Source: DATHKG01 sp035489435 (GTDB lineage: Bacteria; Bacteroidota; Bacteroidia; Chitinophagales; Chitinophagaceae). Taken from it: a DNA stretch of 64,000 nucleotides. The number at the start of each line of letters is the position of its first letter. Positions within the stretch are counted from its first letter, which is position 1. The DNA lies in NCBI GenBank assembly GCA_035489435.1, contig DATHKG010000165.1; one strand, 5' to 3'. The position numbers and the translations under genes were made by a program. Of this stretch, positions 36,346 through 45,180 are shown piece by piece. The notes beneath the pieces are model-generated. The model was not told the DNA's origin. It saw nothing but the letters and a program-made list of their open reading frames with translations, and made no database searches.

Positions 36346-39300
36346 ATGGTCTCTGGTGTATGGACGCTGAGCCAGCCGGTTGTTAAGGAACTGTGTTTCC
36401 GTTATGAATACGACGCCCGCGAACGCATGATCGCAAAGAAGGTGCCTGGGTCAGATTGGGTTTACATGGTCTATGATAAAAGAGATAGACTTGTTTTTAC
36501 GCAAGATGCAAACCAGCGGTCTACTAATAAATGGTTGACGACGCTGTATGATGGATTGAATCGTCCTGTTACAACGGGTATGATAACGTACATGGGCAAA
36601 TGCAATGAGTTGCAGGCAATAGTAGATGTACAAACCGGAACAGGTACTGCCGGTGGTATTATAGCCAATGGTACGGCTCTAATTAACCCGGAATATGCTA
36701 CTCGGGAACCGGGCAAAAATCCGTATAAGGCGAAAGAATCCATAACTTTTTTGTCAGGCTTTGAAAGTGAATCCGGCGCTGATTTTACAGCCGAGATTGA
36801 TCCAAACTTAACAGGGAGCACGGAAAATATAGAAATCCTGGATAACCCGTTACCACCCAACCACAACTTCATTGCACTTACCATTACCTACTATGATAGC
36901 TATGGAGACTGGGTCGGAAACAAGACATACTCCACTGCTGATAATAGCAAGCTTAGCGCTGGAGCAAACCTGCATGGTGAACCGGTTCCTGCAACAACTT
37001 CACAGATGACTACCGGTTTGGTAACGGGCACAAAGGTGCGGGTGCTGGAAAACCCCAACGATCTTTCTGCAGGTGGATGGCTGACTACCGTAAGTTATTA
37101 CGACGAAGAAGGTCGCACCATCCAGGTGCAGAGTGATAACTATAAGGGTGGTAAAGATGTCGCAACAAATTTGTATGACTTTACGGGAAAAGTATTAAGT
37201 ACCTATCTCAGTCACCAGAACCCAACTTCTGAAATCGCTGCAACGCGGGTTAAAACAAACATGGTCTATGATTTTGGGGGAAGGCTGCTGGAAATTAATA
37301 AAACGATTAACGATAACAACAGCACCTTAGTAACGATTGCCAAAAACGAATATGACGAGCTTGGCCAATTAAAGAAAAAGGAACTTGGCCAGCAAAAAAA
37401 TGGTGCAAACTATACCAATACCCCCATTGAAACATTGAATCATAGTTACAATATCCGTGGATGGTTGCGTGGCATTAATAAAGATTATGTCACTGGCTCC
37501 TCTACTAACAACTGGTTTGGGATGGAACTGAGCTATGATCATGGCTTTGATTTGAACCAGACTAACGGAAACATTGCAGGGGCAAAGTGGCGTTCGAAAG
37601 GAGATGGCCAGCAACGCGCCTACGGTTATACCTATGATCGTGCTAACCGGATACTTGGGGCGGACTTTAGCCAGGGAACTGGTAATACCTATTCAGACAA
37701 CCCCACGATCAGGTTTGATATGGTGATGGGTGACGGCACCAATGGTTCTTCAACCGCAGGCGGTTCAGGGGGTACAAATTACAATCCGGCCGGCAATACT
37801 TACGATGCCAATGGCAATATCATGAACATGAAGCATTGGGGAATGAAGGGTCTTAACGCCAGTGAAGAAATTGACAATCTTACCTATCAATATTACAACA
37901 ATGGAAACAGTAATAAACTGAAAAGTGTATCGGAATCGAGTCCCGGTCCTGATCACAAGCTTGGAGATTTCACCGATAAGAACACGGGCGATGACTATGG
38001 ATATGATAAGAACGGGAACTTAATCACAGACTTGAACAAAAAGATGGGTATTACGGCTGGTGTTGATTTAACTTCCGGTGGCGCCATCCAGTACAATTAT
38101 TTGAATTTGCCAAGTGTAATCTCGGTGAAAGATGATTCGGGTAACCCGAAGGGAACCATCACATATATTTATGATGCGGCTGGTAATAAACTTGAAAAAC
38201 GGGTACATGAACTTCCGCTGGCGTCCAATAATAACAAAACCCGCGATATTGCAACAACTTATTTGGGCGGATTTAATTATGAATCCAAGTCCATTAGTCC
38301 CGCTGATCCGGCAACTCCTAATTATGACAATAAACTTCAATTTTTTGGCCAGGAAGAGGGTAGGGTACGAGTGGATAAGCCGGCTTCACAGGCCATCTTC
38401 CACTACGACTACTTTGTAAAAGATCATCTTGGCAATGTGCGAATGGTGTTGACCGATGAACAGCAAACAAATAGTACGATTGCTTCCATGGAGCTTGCTC
38501 CGCGTACGGAAGAAGAAAAGATATTTAGCAATATCACAAGTACAGCTGTTCTATCTTCGACTGTGCCTGGTGGTTATCCCACAGACACGACGACCAATCC
38601 CAACAACTACTTATCGAAACTTAATGGAAGTGGAAATAAGATAGGCCCCAGTGTTGTGCTCAAAGTGATGACGGGTGACAAGTTGAACATCGCAGTGAAG
38701 TCGTTTTACCGAGGCCAGGGTGCGGCGCAACCGCCTGCCAATATCATCGCAAACGTTTTAACTTCACTAGCTACTGGAATCGTGGGTAGTATTGGTGAAA
38801 CCAAGGGGACGCTGGCTGCATTAAGTAATCCTTCCGGAAGTCCATTAGCAGGTCCATTAACCACATTTACTCAAAACGATACAACTCCAACAAACAGACC
38901 GAAGGCAAAGCTGAATTACGTCTTCCTGGATGATCAGTTTAATGTGCTTCCTAATAGCAGCTCCATCCTGGTTGGTTCGGCAGATGTACTCAATAATCTG
39001 GCTGCAAGTAATTTGGTTGCTGCAAAGAATGGTTTTGTATATATTTACGTCAGTAATGAAACCCCTTTGTGGGATGTGTTCTTTGATAATTTACAGGTAA
39101 GTCATACCAAGAGTCCGTTGCTTGAGGAAACGCATTATTATCCGTTTGGACTCACAATGCCTGGGATATCGTCGAAGGCAGTCGGTAAACTAGAAAACAA
39201 ACGTAAGTTTAATGCAGGTTCAGACCTGCAATCAAAAGAGTTCTCCGATGGTTCGGGGCTTGAGTGGTATGATGTAAATGCACGTTATTATGATCCACAA

Positions 39301-39999
39301 ATTGGTAGGTTTATGCAAGTGGATCCTAAGCCTGAGGAAGCGGATCAAGAAGCTTGGGTGCCATATCAATATTCATTAGATAATCCAATTTCAATCAATG
39401 ATCCTGACGGTGAAATTTGGAACTGGGTAGTCGGAGCAGTGGTTGGTGCTGTAGTTGACTACGGCACTCAAGTTGCCTCAAACTTGATACAAGGAAAGTC
39501 AATCACCCAGTCCCTAACAGAGGTGGATGGTAAGTCCATACTGTCTGCGGCGGCGGTTGGGGCAGTCACGTCAGGTGCATCAGCTTTTATCAAAGGAGGC
39601 GCTAAGGCGACGGTAGTCATTGGTGTAAAAGCACGAGAGATTACAAAAGCTCAAAAAGCAGCTATGACCATTGGCAACTCCGTCAATAAAGCTGTCGAGA
39701 GAGCAAAAACTAGTCGTGAAGCGCGGCGGGAAGTTATGAGAGAACAAAAGATTCCCACAAGTCAACCGTTAATACCCGATAAAGCAACAAACTCAAAAGA
39801 TAAGGTGTTTATGACAAGAGATAAAAAACAAACTGTACAAGATGCAAAAAGTGATAGGGGTCATGAAGGGCAACCACATTGGGAGGCTGGACCGACCAAG
39901 CAGGATCCGAGCAAGCCTGATGGACTAAATCGAAGTGGAGAAAAAAATAATAAGCCTCAAATGGCAAAACCAAAATCAAAAGCTTTTTATAATGAATAG
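36346..39999 (+). pseudogene. RHS-like toxin precursor 2, main part with RHS core and C-terminal toxin-like domain
   Basis: This is a 1217-codon open frame (coding text begins upstream near 36277). Residues ~1-900 carry YD/RHS repeats (RYEYDARERMIAKKVPGSD, KGTITYIYDAAGNKLEKRV, YDYFVKDHLGNVRMVLTDE). The RHS-associated core is near residues 926-1025: THYYPFGLTMPGISSK, LEWYDVNARYYDPQIGRFM and PYQYSLDNPISINDPDG. After the core there are two hydrophobic helices and a C-terminal domain of about 130 residues with REARREVMREQKIPTSQP, DRGHEGQPHWEAGP and a KPQMAKPKSKAFYNE end. That arrangement is known for polymorphic toxins, whose variable tip follows the core; the H-x(6)-HWE motif suggests a nuclease-type tip (inference). 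The next gene overlaps by 8 bp and is a candidate immunity gene. Confidence 0.8.
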
Positions 40000-40468
40000 A
40001 TTAGATTATTTAAAACGAAAACAAAAAGGAAAATTTGAAATTCTAAAATTTAAAAAGTTGCTCGGGAGTTTATTTTTGGAAGACTTTGAATGTCTAGACT
40101 TAGTCGCCTCAGATGAAATCCTGAGTTATTTAAAGACAGCCTTTTTAGGTTTCAAGATTAAAAACGAAATTGTTAATGGCCAAAAAACAACTTTTGTTGA
40201 TTCAGATTTGTTAAGAGAGATTTACCTTACAATTCAAGAGGATTCAACGAGCTACATTTTTAATGAGAATTTTGAAAATTGCGGGCTGTTTTTGGTTGGA
40301 GCGAAATCTGCTCTAGAACAGGCTTTTAATATCGCAAAAGAAGATGAAGGAAATACATGTTTTATCTTGGATCAAAAATTTTCATATTATTTCCGAATAA
40401 ATTACAATGATCGGGATCATATAGAAAATCCTAACAGTTACGATATACAACTAACTTATAAAAAATAA
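39992..40468 (+). CDS. Candidate immunity protein for the RHS toxin
   Basis: I chose the ATG at 39992 (MNRLDYLKRKQKGKFEILKF, 158 residues), which overlaps the RHS stop by 8 bp (ATGAATAG). An upstream start at 39935 would overlap the toxin by 65 bp and is less likely. The product is small, acidic, without a signal peptide and probably cytoplasmic (SDEILSYLKTAFLGFK, KEDEGNTCFILDQKFSYYF). No family is recognised. Position directly after, and overlapping, the toxin-tip coding end is the standard arrangement for polymorphic-toxin immunity genes. The low-GC, lysine-rich composition differs from its neighbours outside the island. Confidence 0.6.
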   Translation: MNRLDYLKRKQKGKFEILKFKKLLGSLFLEDFECLDLVASDEILSYLKTAFLGFKIKNEIVNGQKTTFVDSDLLREIYLTIQEDSTSYIFNENFENCGLFLVGAKSALEQAFNIAKEDEGNTCFILDQKFSYYFRINYNDRDHIENPNSYDIQLTYKK

Positions 40469-40841
40469 ATAAGAGACATAATTCTTCATCCAATTTTGTC
40501 AGTGAGTCATTCGGTGAGTCGTTAAATTGTCTTCTTGCAAATAATTGATTTGCAAATATATACAGGGTAAATTCGAATCTTGTCTTCCCGACAAGAATAG
40601 CTTATGAAATTCAGGCGACGTTCTGTAAAGCCAGTTGACTTATTGAAAAATACTTCGATCCTATCTTCCGGGAAAGCCGATTTTGAAGTTGTGCCTAAAG
40701 GGTGGAATTTTTGTGACTGAGGCCTAAGGTGAAGGACAAGGCAATTAATAATGGTTTCATCGATTGTTAATTTTTGTTGAAGGTTATTGTTAATCAAAAT
40801 TCATGTTTTATGAATTTGTTCATTACAACATAAAATTTCTC
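40469..40841. other. 3' junction of the RHS island
   Basis: This 373-bp space contains the right flanking repeat and no gene. Within it, TTGCAAAT and ATTTGCAA form an inverted pair around a 5-bp spacer (near 40536-40556), a form expected of recombinase core sites. A minus-strand frame at 40522-40797 is only the translation of the repeat. Confidence 0.4.
40501..40602 (+). repeat. Right flanking repeat of the RHS island (att-like)
   Basis: This copy pairs with 26418-26520. The last 31 bp differ from the left copy by one base, and the first 14 bp are identical (AGTGAGTCATTCGG). The middle is diverged. Both copies face the same way, so they are direct repeats of the kind left by site-specific integration into the 3' end of a tRNA gene. 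Confidence 0.5.
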
Positions 40842-43292
40842 TTACCTGTCCTCTTTATGATTTCTCTTTAAAAATGCTCCACGCACAGGCGATGGTGCTG
40901 GCTGACCTTTGATCCCCTGCCATAATATTTCATTCAGAATGAGGTCCGGCACCTTGTCTTCTTCCGACCAATCATATTTTTCTGATAGTTTCGCCATTGC
41001 ATTGCCCTGGGAAGCTGCTGGGTTAATTGCATTCAAATCAATATTAGCCGGCAGATGCGTAAACGGGGTCAGTGTTGGCTGGCTGGTAAAACAATTCCAC
41101 ATAGGCATTGCAGCAGCATCATACTGAGTCATCGGTGGTAAACCAAGAATAAGTTCCATGGTTCTTAACATCCCGGATGTGGTATACATCGTATGATCTA
41201 CGTAACTTCTCTTTACATGCGGACCTACAACATATGCCGGGCTTCTATGCGCATCCACATGATCAGGGCCATTCTGTGCGTCATCCTCAAGGATAAATAC
41301 TACCGATTCGTTCCAAACGGGGCTTTTGCTTAAATGGTCAATCAACATACCGACTGCAAGATCATTGTCTGCCACATGTGCAAAGGGGGTGGGTCTGCCT
41401 GCGCGCATACCTTCGGTATGATCATTACCCAGTCGGATCGAAGAAAATTGTGGTAAAGCATTTTTTGCGACCAATGAATCAAAATCTTTTTTCCATTGAT
41501 TTACCGTTATTGTATCTCTTACTTTCAAACCATAAGGTGTGAAAACCGCAGCATGCCCTTTTAATACTTCCAGTCTTGGTTTCTCGCCAAAATCGTCAGC
41601 AACAAACTCTCCATAAGACCTGTAGGTTACATTGTGCCTGGCACAGAGATCCCAGATAAAACCGTCTTTGTTATTACCTATCTTCAAAGTCGCTGAAGTT
41701 CCATGAGTGCCCCCCTTAGCACCATAAGATGCTGGCCAGTTTTTTTCGACATAGTCATTTGCATAAGCACCCATCGACCAATTATGGCCGTCGGCACTAA
41801 CTTCAGCATCTACAAAAAAATTGTCGAGCAATACAAAATCTTTTACCAGTTTATGCTGGTTGGGAGTTACATTTTCGCCAAACAATAACAAGCTGGTATC
41901 ACCATTCCCTCCTTTTACATCACTAAGTACCTGGTCGTAGGTGCGATTTTCCTTGATAATATAAAACACATATTTTATCGGTGATTTATCACCAACTTTC
42001 ATGGGTATTGGATTGCCGGCTTCACCATCTGCCAGCAATTCTTTTGATTTTGAATATGGTGAATTCTTGTACACGGCCCCGGAATAAACTGCAAGTTGAT
42101 TTGTGGTTGGCTCATCTATAATGCTCAAAGTACCACGGAACAAGGATCCGATGTATTGCACTGCAGCTGGTTTTGTACTATCGCCTGCATGGCTCAAAAC
42201 AACTTGCTTTCTATTTACCGGATTCGGGCCTTGTGGATTTGCAAATGAACTAAGTCCCTTTCCGTTGGTAACATAAATTTTCTTGCCAATCACTTTCACA
42301 TTCGTTGGATACCAGCCAACAGGAATAAAACCCTTTGATTTACTTTTTGAAGTGACTGTAACATCAAAAACGGCGAGGCAGTTATTGTCTGCATTGGCGA
42401 TGTACAAGGTTTTTTCATCTTCACTCAGTGCCAGGCCATTACTGGTCGAACCACTTGGTGATGCAGGAAACAGCGCCCCATTTAGTGTTTCAACTACTTT
42501 TTTTGTTTTGGTGTTTATCACTGATACGGAGTTGTCCTGGGAATTTGCTACATATAAAAACTGCCCATTTTTTGTCAGCAACATTTCATTCGGGTGATCC
42601 CCAACAGCTATATCACTGGAAATTTTTTGTGCAGCGATATCATAGATGAGTATCTTCTTATCACCCCACAAACTGATATACAGGAGTTTTTTGTCAGTTG
42701 AAAGTTTGCAGGTATATCCTTCTGCACCCAATTGAACCTTGTTGAGCATTGCTTTTGTATTCAGATCAAAAACAAAAAGGCTTTTTGCTTCTTTGGTAAC
42801 AACGAATAATTTATTGTGGACCGACTCATCTATATCAAGCCCGGCGGTGCCAATTTGCTCAGGCCAGGGCTTGCCGAGCACAAAAGAATCAACCAGCTTC
42901 ATCTTGCTGTTAATGATCTTATATCGGTTTACCTGGTTGTCATGGCCCCCCGATGCGTAGATGAACTGATCATTTTTACTGAAAGTTAATCCATACCAGG
43001 CTTTAGCAATAACAATACTGTCGATCCTGACGCCCTTAACTACATCAATCAATTCAATGGTATGTGTGCTCTGGCCATTGTTGGTAACTGCCATGTATTT
43101 CCTGTTATTACTTACTACCAGGTTAAGCGGCAGATCACCCAGGGGTATGTTTTTGCCGACTGGGGTTATTGACCAACCATTAGGCAACATGATTCGCTTA
43201 TCATTTAATGCCGAGGCACTTTGTCCAGTCAATATACCGCTTTGTGAAATCACAATGAGCGAAAGAAAGATTGCTTTAAGATTGATTCTCAT
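40842..43292 (-). CDS. YncE-like beta-propeller / phosphoesterase fusion (copy 2)
   Basis: I chose the start at 43292 (MRINLKAIFLSLIVISQSG, a clean signal peptide, 816 residues) over one 15 codons upstream. Residues ~30-335 are a YncE-type propeller (YVANSQDNSVSVINTKTKKV, LYIANADNNCLAVFDV). The C-terminal half is the PF04185-type phosphoesterase: KENRTYDQV, EVSADGHNWSMGAYANDYV, NDHTEGM and EDDAQNGPDHVDAHR. It is closely similar to the protein of 21640-24201 but lacks that copy's acidic/lysine tail. It is the third gene after SusC and SusD on this strand, 15-60 bp from SusD, so it is likely part of that operon and acts on the imported or bound compound. Confidence 0.87.
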   Translation of the reverse strand: MRINLKAIFLSLIVISQSGILTGQSASALNDKRIMLPNGWSITPVGKNIPLGDLPLNLVVSNNRKYMAVTNNGQSTHTIELIDVVKGVRIDSIVIAKAWYGLTFSKNDQFIYASGGHDNQVNRYKIINSKMKLVDSFVLGKPWPEQIGTAGLDIDESVHNKLFVVTKEAKSLFVFDLNTKAMLNKVQLGAEGYTCKLSTDKKLLYISLWGDKKILIYDIAAQKISSDIAVGDHPNEMLLTKNGQFLYVANSQDNSVSVINTKTKKVVETLNGALFPASPSGSTSNGLALSEDEKTLYIANADNNCLAVFDVTVTSKSKSKGFIPVGWYPTNVKVIGKKIYVTNGKGLSSFANPQGPNPVNRKQVVLSHAGDSTKPAAVQYIGSLFRGTLSIIDEPTTNQLAVYSGAVYKNSPYSKSKELLADGEAGNPIPMKVGDKSPIKYVFYIIKENRTYDQVLSDVKGGNGDTSLLLFGENVTPNQHKLVKDFVLLDNFFVDAEVSADGHNWSMGAYANDYVEKNWPASYGAKGGTHGTSATLKIGNNKDGFIWDLCARHNVTYRSYGEFVADDFGEKPRLEVLKGHAAVFTPYGLKVRDTITVNQWKKDFDSLVAKNALPQFSSIRLGNDHTEGMRAGRPTPFAHVADNDLAVGMLIDHLSKSPVWNESVVFILEDDAQNGPDHVDAHRSPAYVVGPHVKRSYVDHTMYTTSGMLRTMELILGLPPMTQYDAAAMPMWNCFTSQPTLTPFTHLPANIDLNAINPAASQGNAMAKLSEKYDWSEEDKVPDLILNEILWQGIKGQPAPSPVRGAFLKRNHKEDR

Positions 43293-43351
43293 GAATTCAT
43301 TTTTGGATTTGTACATATCTTCGAATATATGTGTCATTATAATACTTCAAA

Positions 43352-45109
43352 CTATTGCCAGCCGGGATTTTGCGTTAAAGTGGGATTCAGAACCATATCT
43401 GCATTTGAGATCGGATGATAATACTTTTTGTCTTCAAATCTTCTTGCCTCATCATCTCTCCAGGTTACAAATCCTTTGTTGCCTTCCGAAAGTTTTGCTG
43501 AACCAGTCAATGTATAGTATATGACTCCCGGAATTTTTACCGCGGGCGCTACATCAACAAATGCAACATCCGGCGTGCCGTTTCCATCAAGATCCATCGG
43601 CAGGTTCTTCGAAGGTACATAGATTCCCTTCCATTGCATTTCTAATAAATTTCCTTTTTTCCAGCGCAACAGATCAGCATAACGTAGTCCTTCATAAACC
43701 AGTTCAATACCTCTTTCACGTCTTACTTCCAACAAATATTTATCAGAAATATCAGGAAAATAAACTGTTTGAAGATATGTATCTGCCGTTGCTGGTTCGG
43801 TAGCACTGATACCTGCCCTGGTTCTAAGCGCACCTATTGTTTCGGTCCAGGTCCCTGCGTTCATTTGATTCAATTCTGCTTTTGCTTCTGCATAGTTTAA
43901 TAATACTTCTGCATAGCGTAGCATTGAAATGGAATTGTTTGATTCGCCTACACCGTCGAGACGTTTGTCATCCAGGCTAAACTTATGAATATGGTACCCG
44001 GTAAATGTGTAACCAAAATTTGGTGGCGCTGCACTGCCATCACTTCTTTTGTAGCCTAAAGAACGGACCGTTTGACCGAGGCGGTTATCACGGTTTTTCA
44101 TTTCGTTTACAAACACCATCGTATCATAACCTGTAATATCCGTAAAGCGCTTTCCATCAGTCATTAGATAAGTGTTGATGAACTGTTTATTTAGCCCCCA
44201 CCTGGAACCATAAGTAGCGCTGTTAAATTTCCAGGTTACTTCATGCCATCTTCTTAGTGCATTGTTGAAGACAAGTGACCACATTACCTCATCTGTCACC
44301 GGGTTTTCACTTATAAAAAGATTGCGGTAATCTTTTGTCGGAGCACCGGTACTGTACAATTTATATTTTTTTGCATCCATCACTTTCTTCGCTGCATCTG
44401 CTGCTTCGGTGAGCCATTTTGTAGCAGTGCCGGTAAGTTTTAATTCTGTGTGATACTTTCGGAATGTTCCTTCAAATAAACATACCCGTGACTTGAATGC
44501 AAGTGCAACCTGCCTCGTGACAGTGCTTGATGTCACATCTTTCGTATCATATATATTTGTTGCTGCAAAATTAAGATCAGCCAATACTGAATCCATAACC
44601 ATGGCTCTTGGATCCCTGTTCTTATACAAAGCTGAGTCATCGGTTGCAAGAGTGGTGCTATACCATGGCACGTCTCCATAGGTCTGTACCTTGTCATAGT
44701 AAAAGTATGCCCGGAAGAAACGGGCAATACCAGCATAATGATTTCTTACATCCTGAGGTATAGCCGGGTTATTATATTGCTCAAGAAAGTAATTGATGTT
44801 CCGGAGATTTGTCCAGTTCCAGGATCCTTCGTTGATTGAACTATAGGTGCCCGCAATAAATGTCGGTGATTGATTTTTTGAAGTATAGTCGCCCATTTCA
44901 TCGTCCTGCACAATGGTAAGTCCCGCAGGAAGTTGCAGCTGGTAAAATGAGTTAACATACAAATCAAGATCCTTTTCGGTATTGAAAAATTCGGATGGTA
45001 CCAGTTTATCAAAAGGAGTCTTTTCTAAAAAGTTTTTATTGCATGATGTTATCGTAGCTGCTACCATGACGAGTGTCACTAGTAACAATATTGTTTGCTT
45101 ATGTTTCAT
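43352..45109 (-). CDS. SusD/RagB-family outer-membrane lipoprotein
   Basis: The start at 45109 (MKHKQTILLLVTLVMVAATITSC) gives a lipoprotein signal with acylated Cys23 and 585 residues; a start 15 codons upstream is less likely. Typical SusD features follow: NKNFLEKTPFDKLVPSEFFN, RFFRAYFYYDKVQTYGDVPW with the conserved AYFY helix, and RYAEVLLNYAEAKAEL and RRERGIELVYEGLRYADLLRW near the C-terminus. SusD proteins are surface lids of the SusC transporter and bind the nutrient. It lies 72 bp downstream of the SusC gene. Confidence 0.95.
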   Translation of the reverse strand: MKHKQTILLLVTLVMVAATITSCNKNFLEKTPFDKLVPSEFFNTEKDLDLYVNSFYQLQLPAGLTIVQDDEMGDYTSKNQSPTFIAGTYSSINEGSWNWTNLRNINYFLEQYNNPAIPQDVRNHYAGIARFFRAYFYYDKVQTYGDVPWYSTTLATDDSALYKNRDPRAMVMDSVLADLNFAATNIYDTKDVTSSTVTRQVALAFKSRVCLFEGTFRKYHTELKLTGTATKWLTEAADAAKKVMDAKKYKLYSTGAPTKDYRNLFISENPVTDEVMWSLVFNNALRRWHEVTWKFNSATYGSRWGLNKQFINTYLMTDGKRFTDITGYDTMVFVNEMKNRDNRLGQTVRSLGYKRSDGSAAPPNFGYTFTGYHIHKFSLDDKRLDGVGESNNSISMLRYAEVLLNYAEAKAELNQMNAGTWTETIGALRTRAGISATEPATADTYLQTVYFPDISDKYLLEVRRERGIELVYEGLRYADLLRWKKGNLLEMQWKGIYVPSKNLPMDLDGNGTPDVAFVDVAPAVKIPGVIYYTLTGSAKLSEGNKGFVTWRDDEARRFEDKKYYHPISNADMVLNPTLTQNPGWQ

Positions 45110-45180
45110 ATAATTGATTTGTATTGAGATTTCATAATGCCGGCTATTATTCATTACTCTTGTCGTTGTATTGCTGGTTA

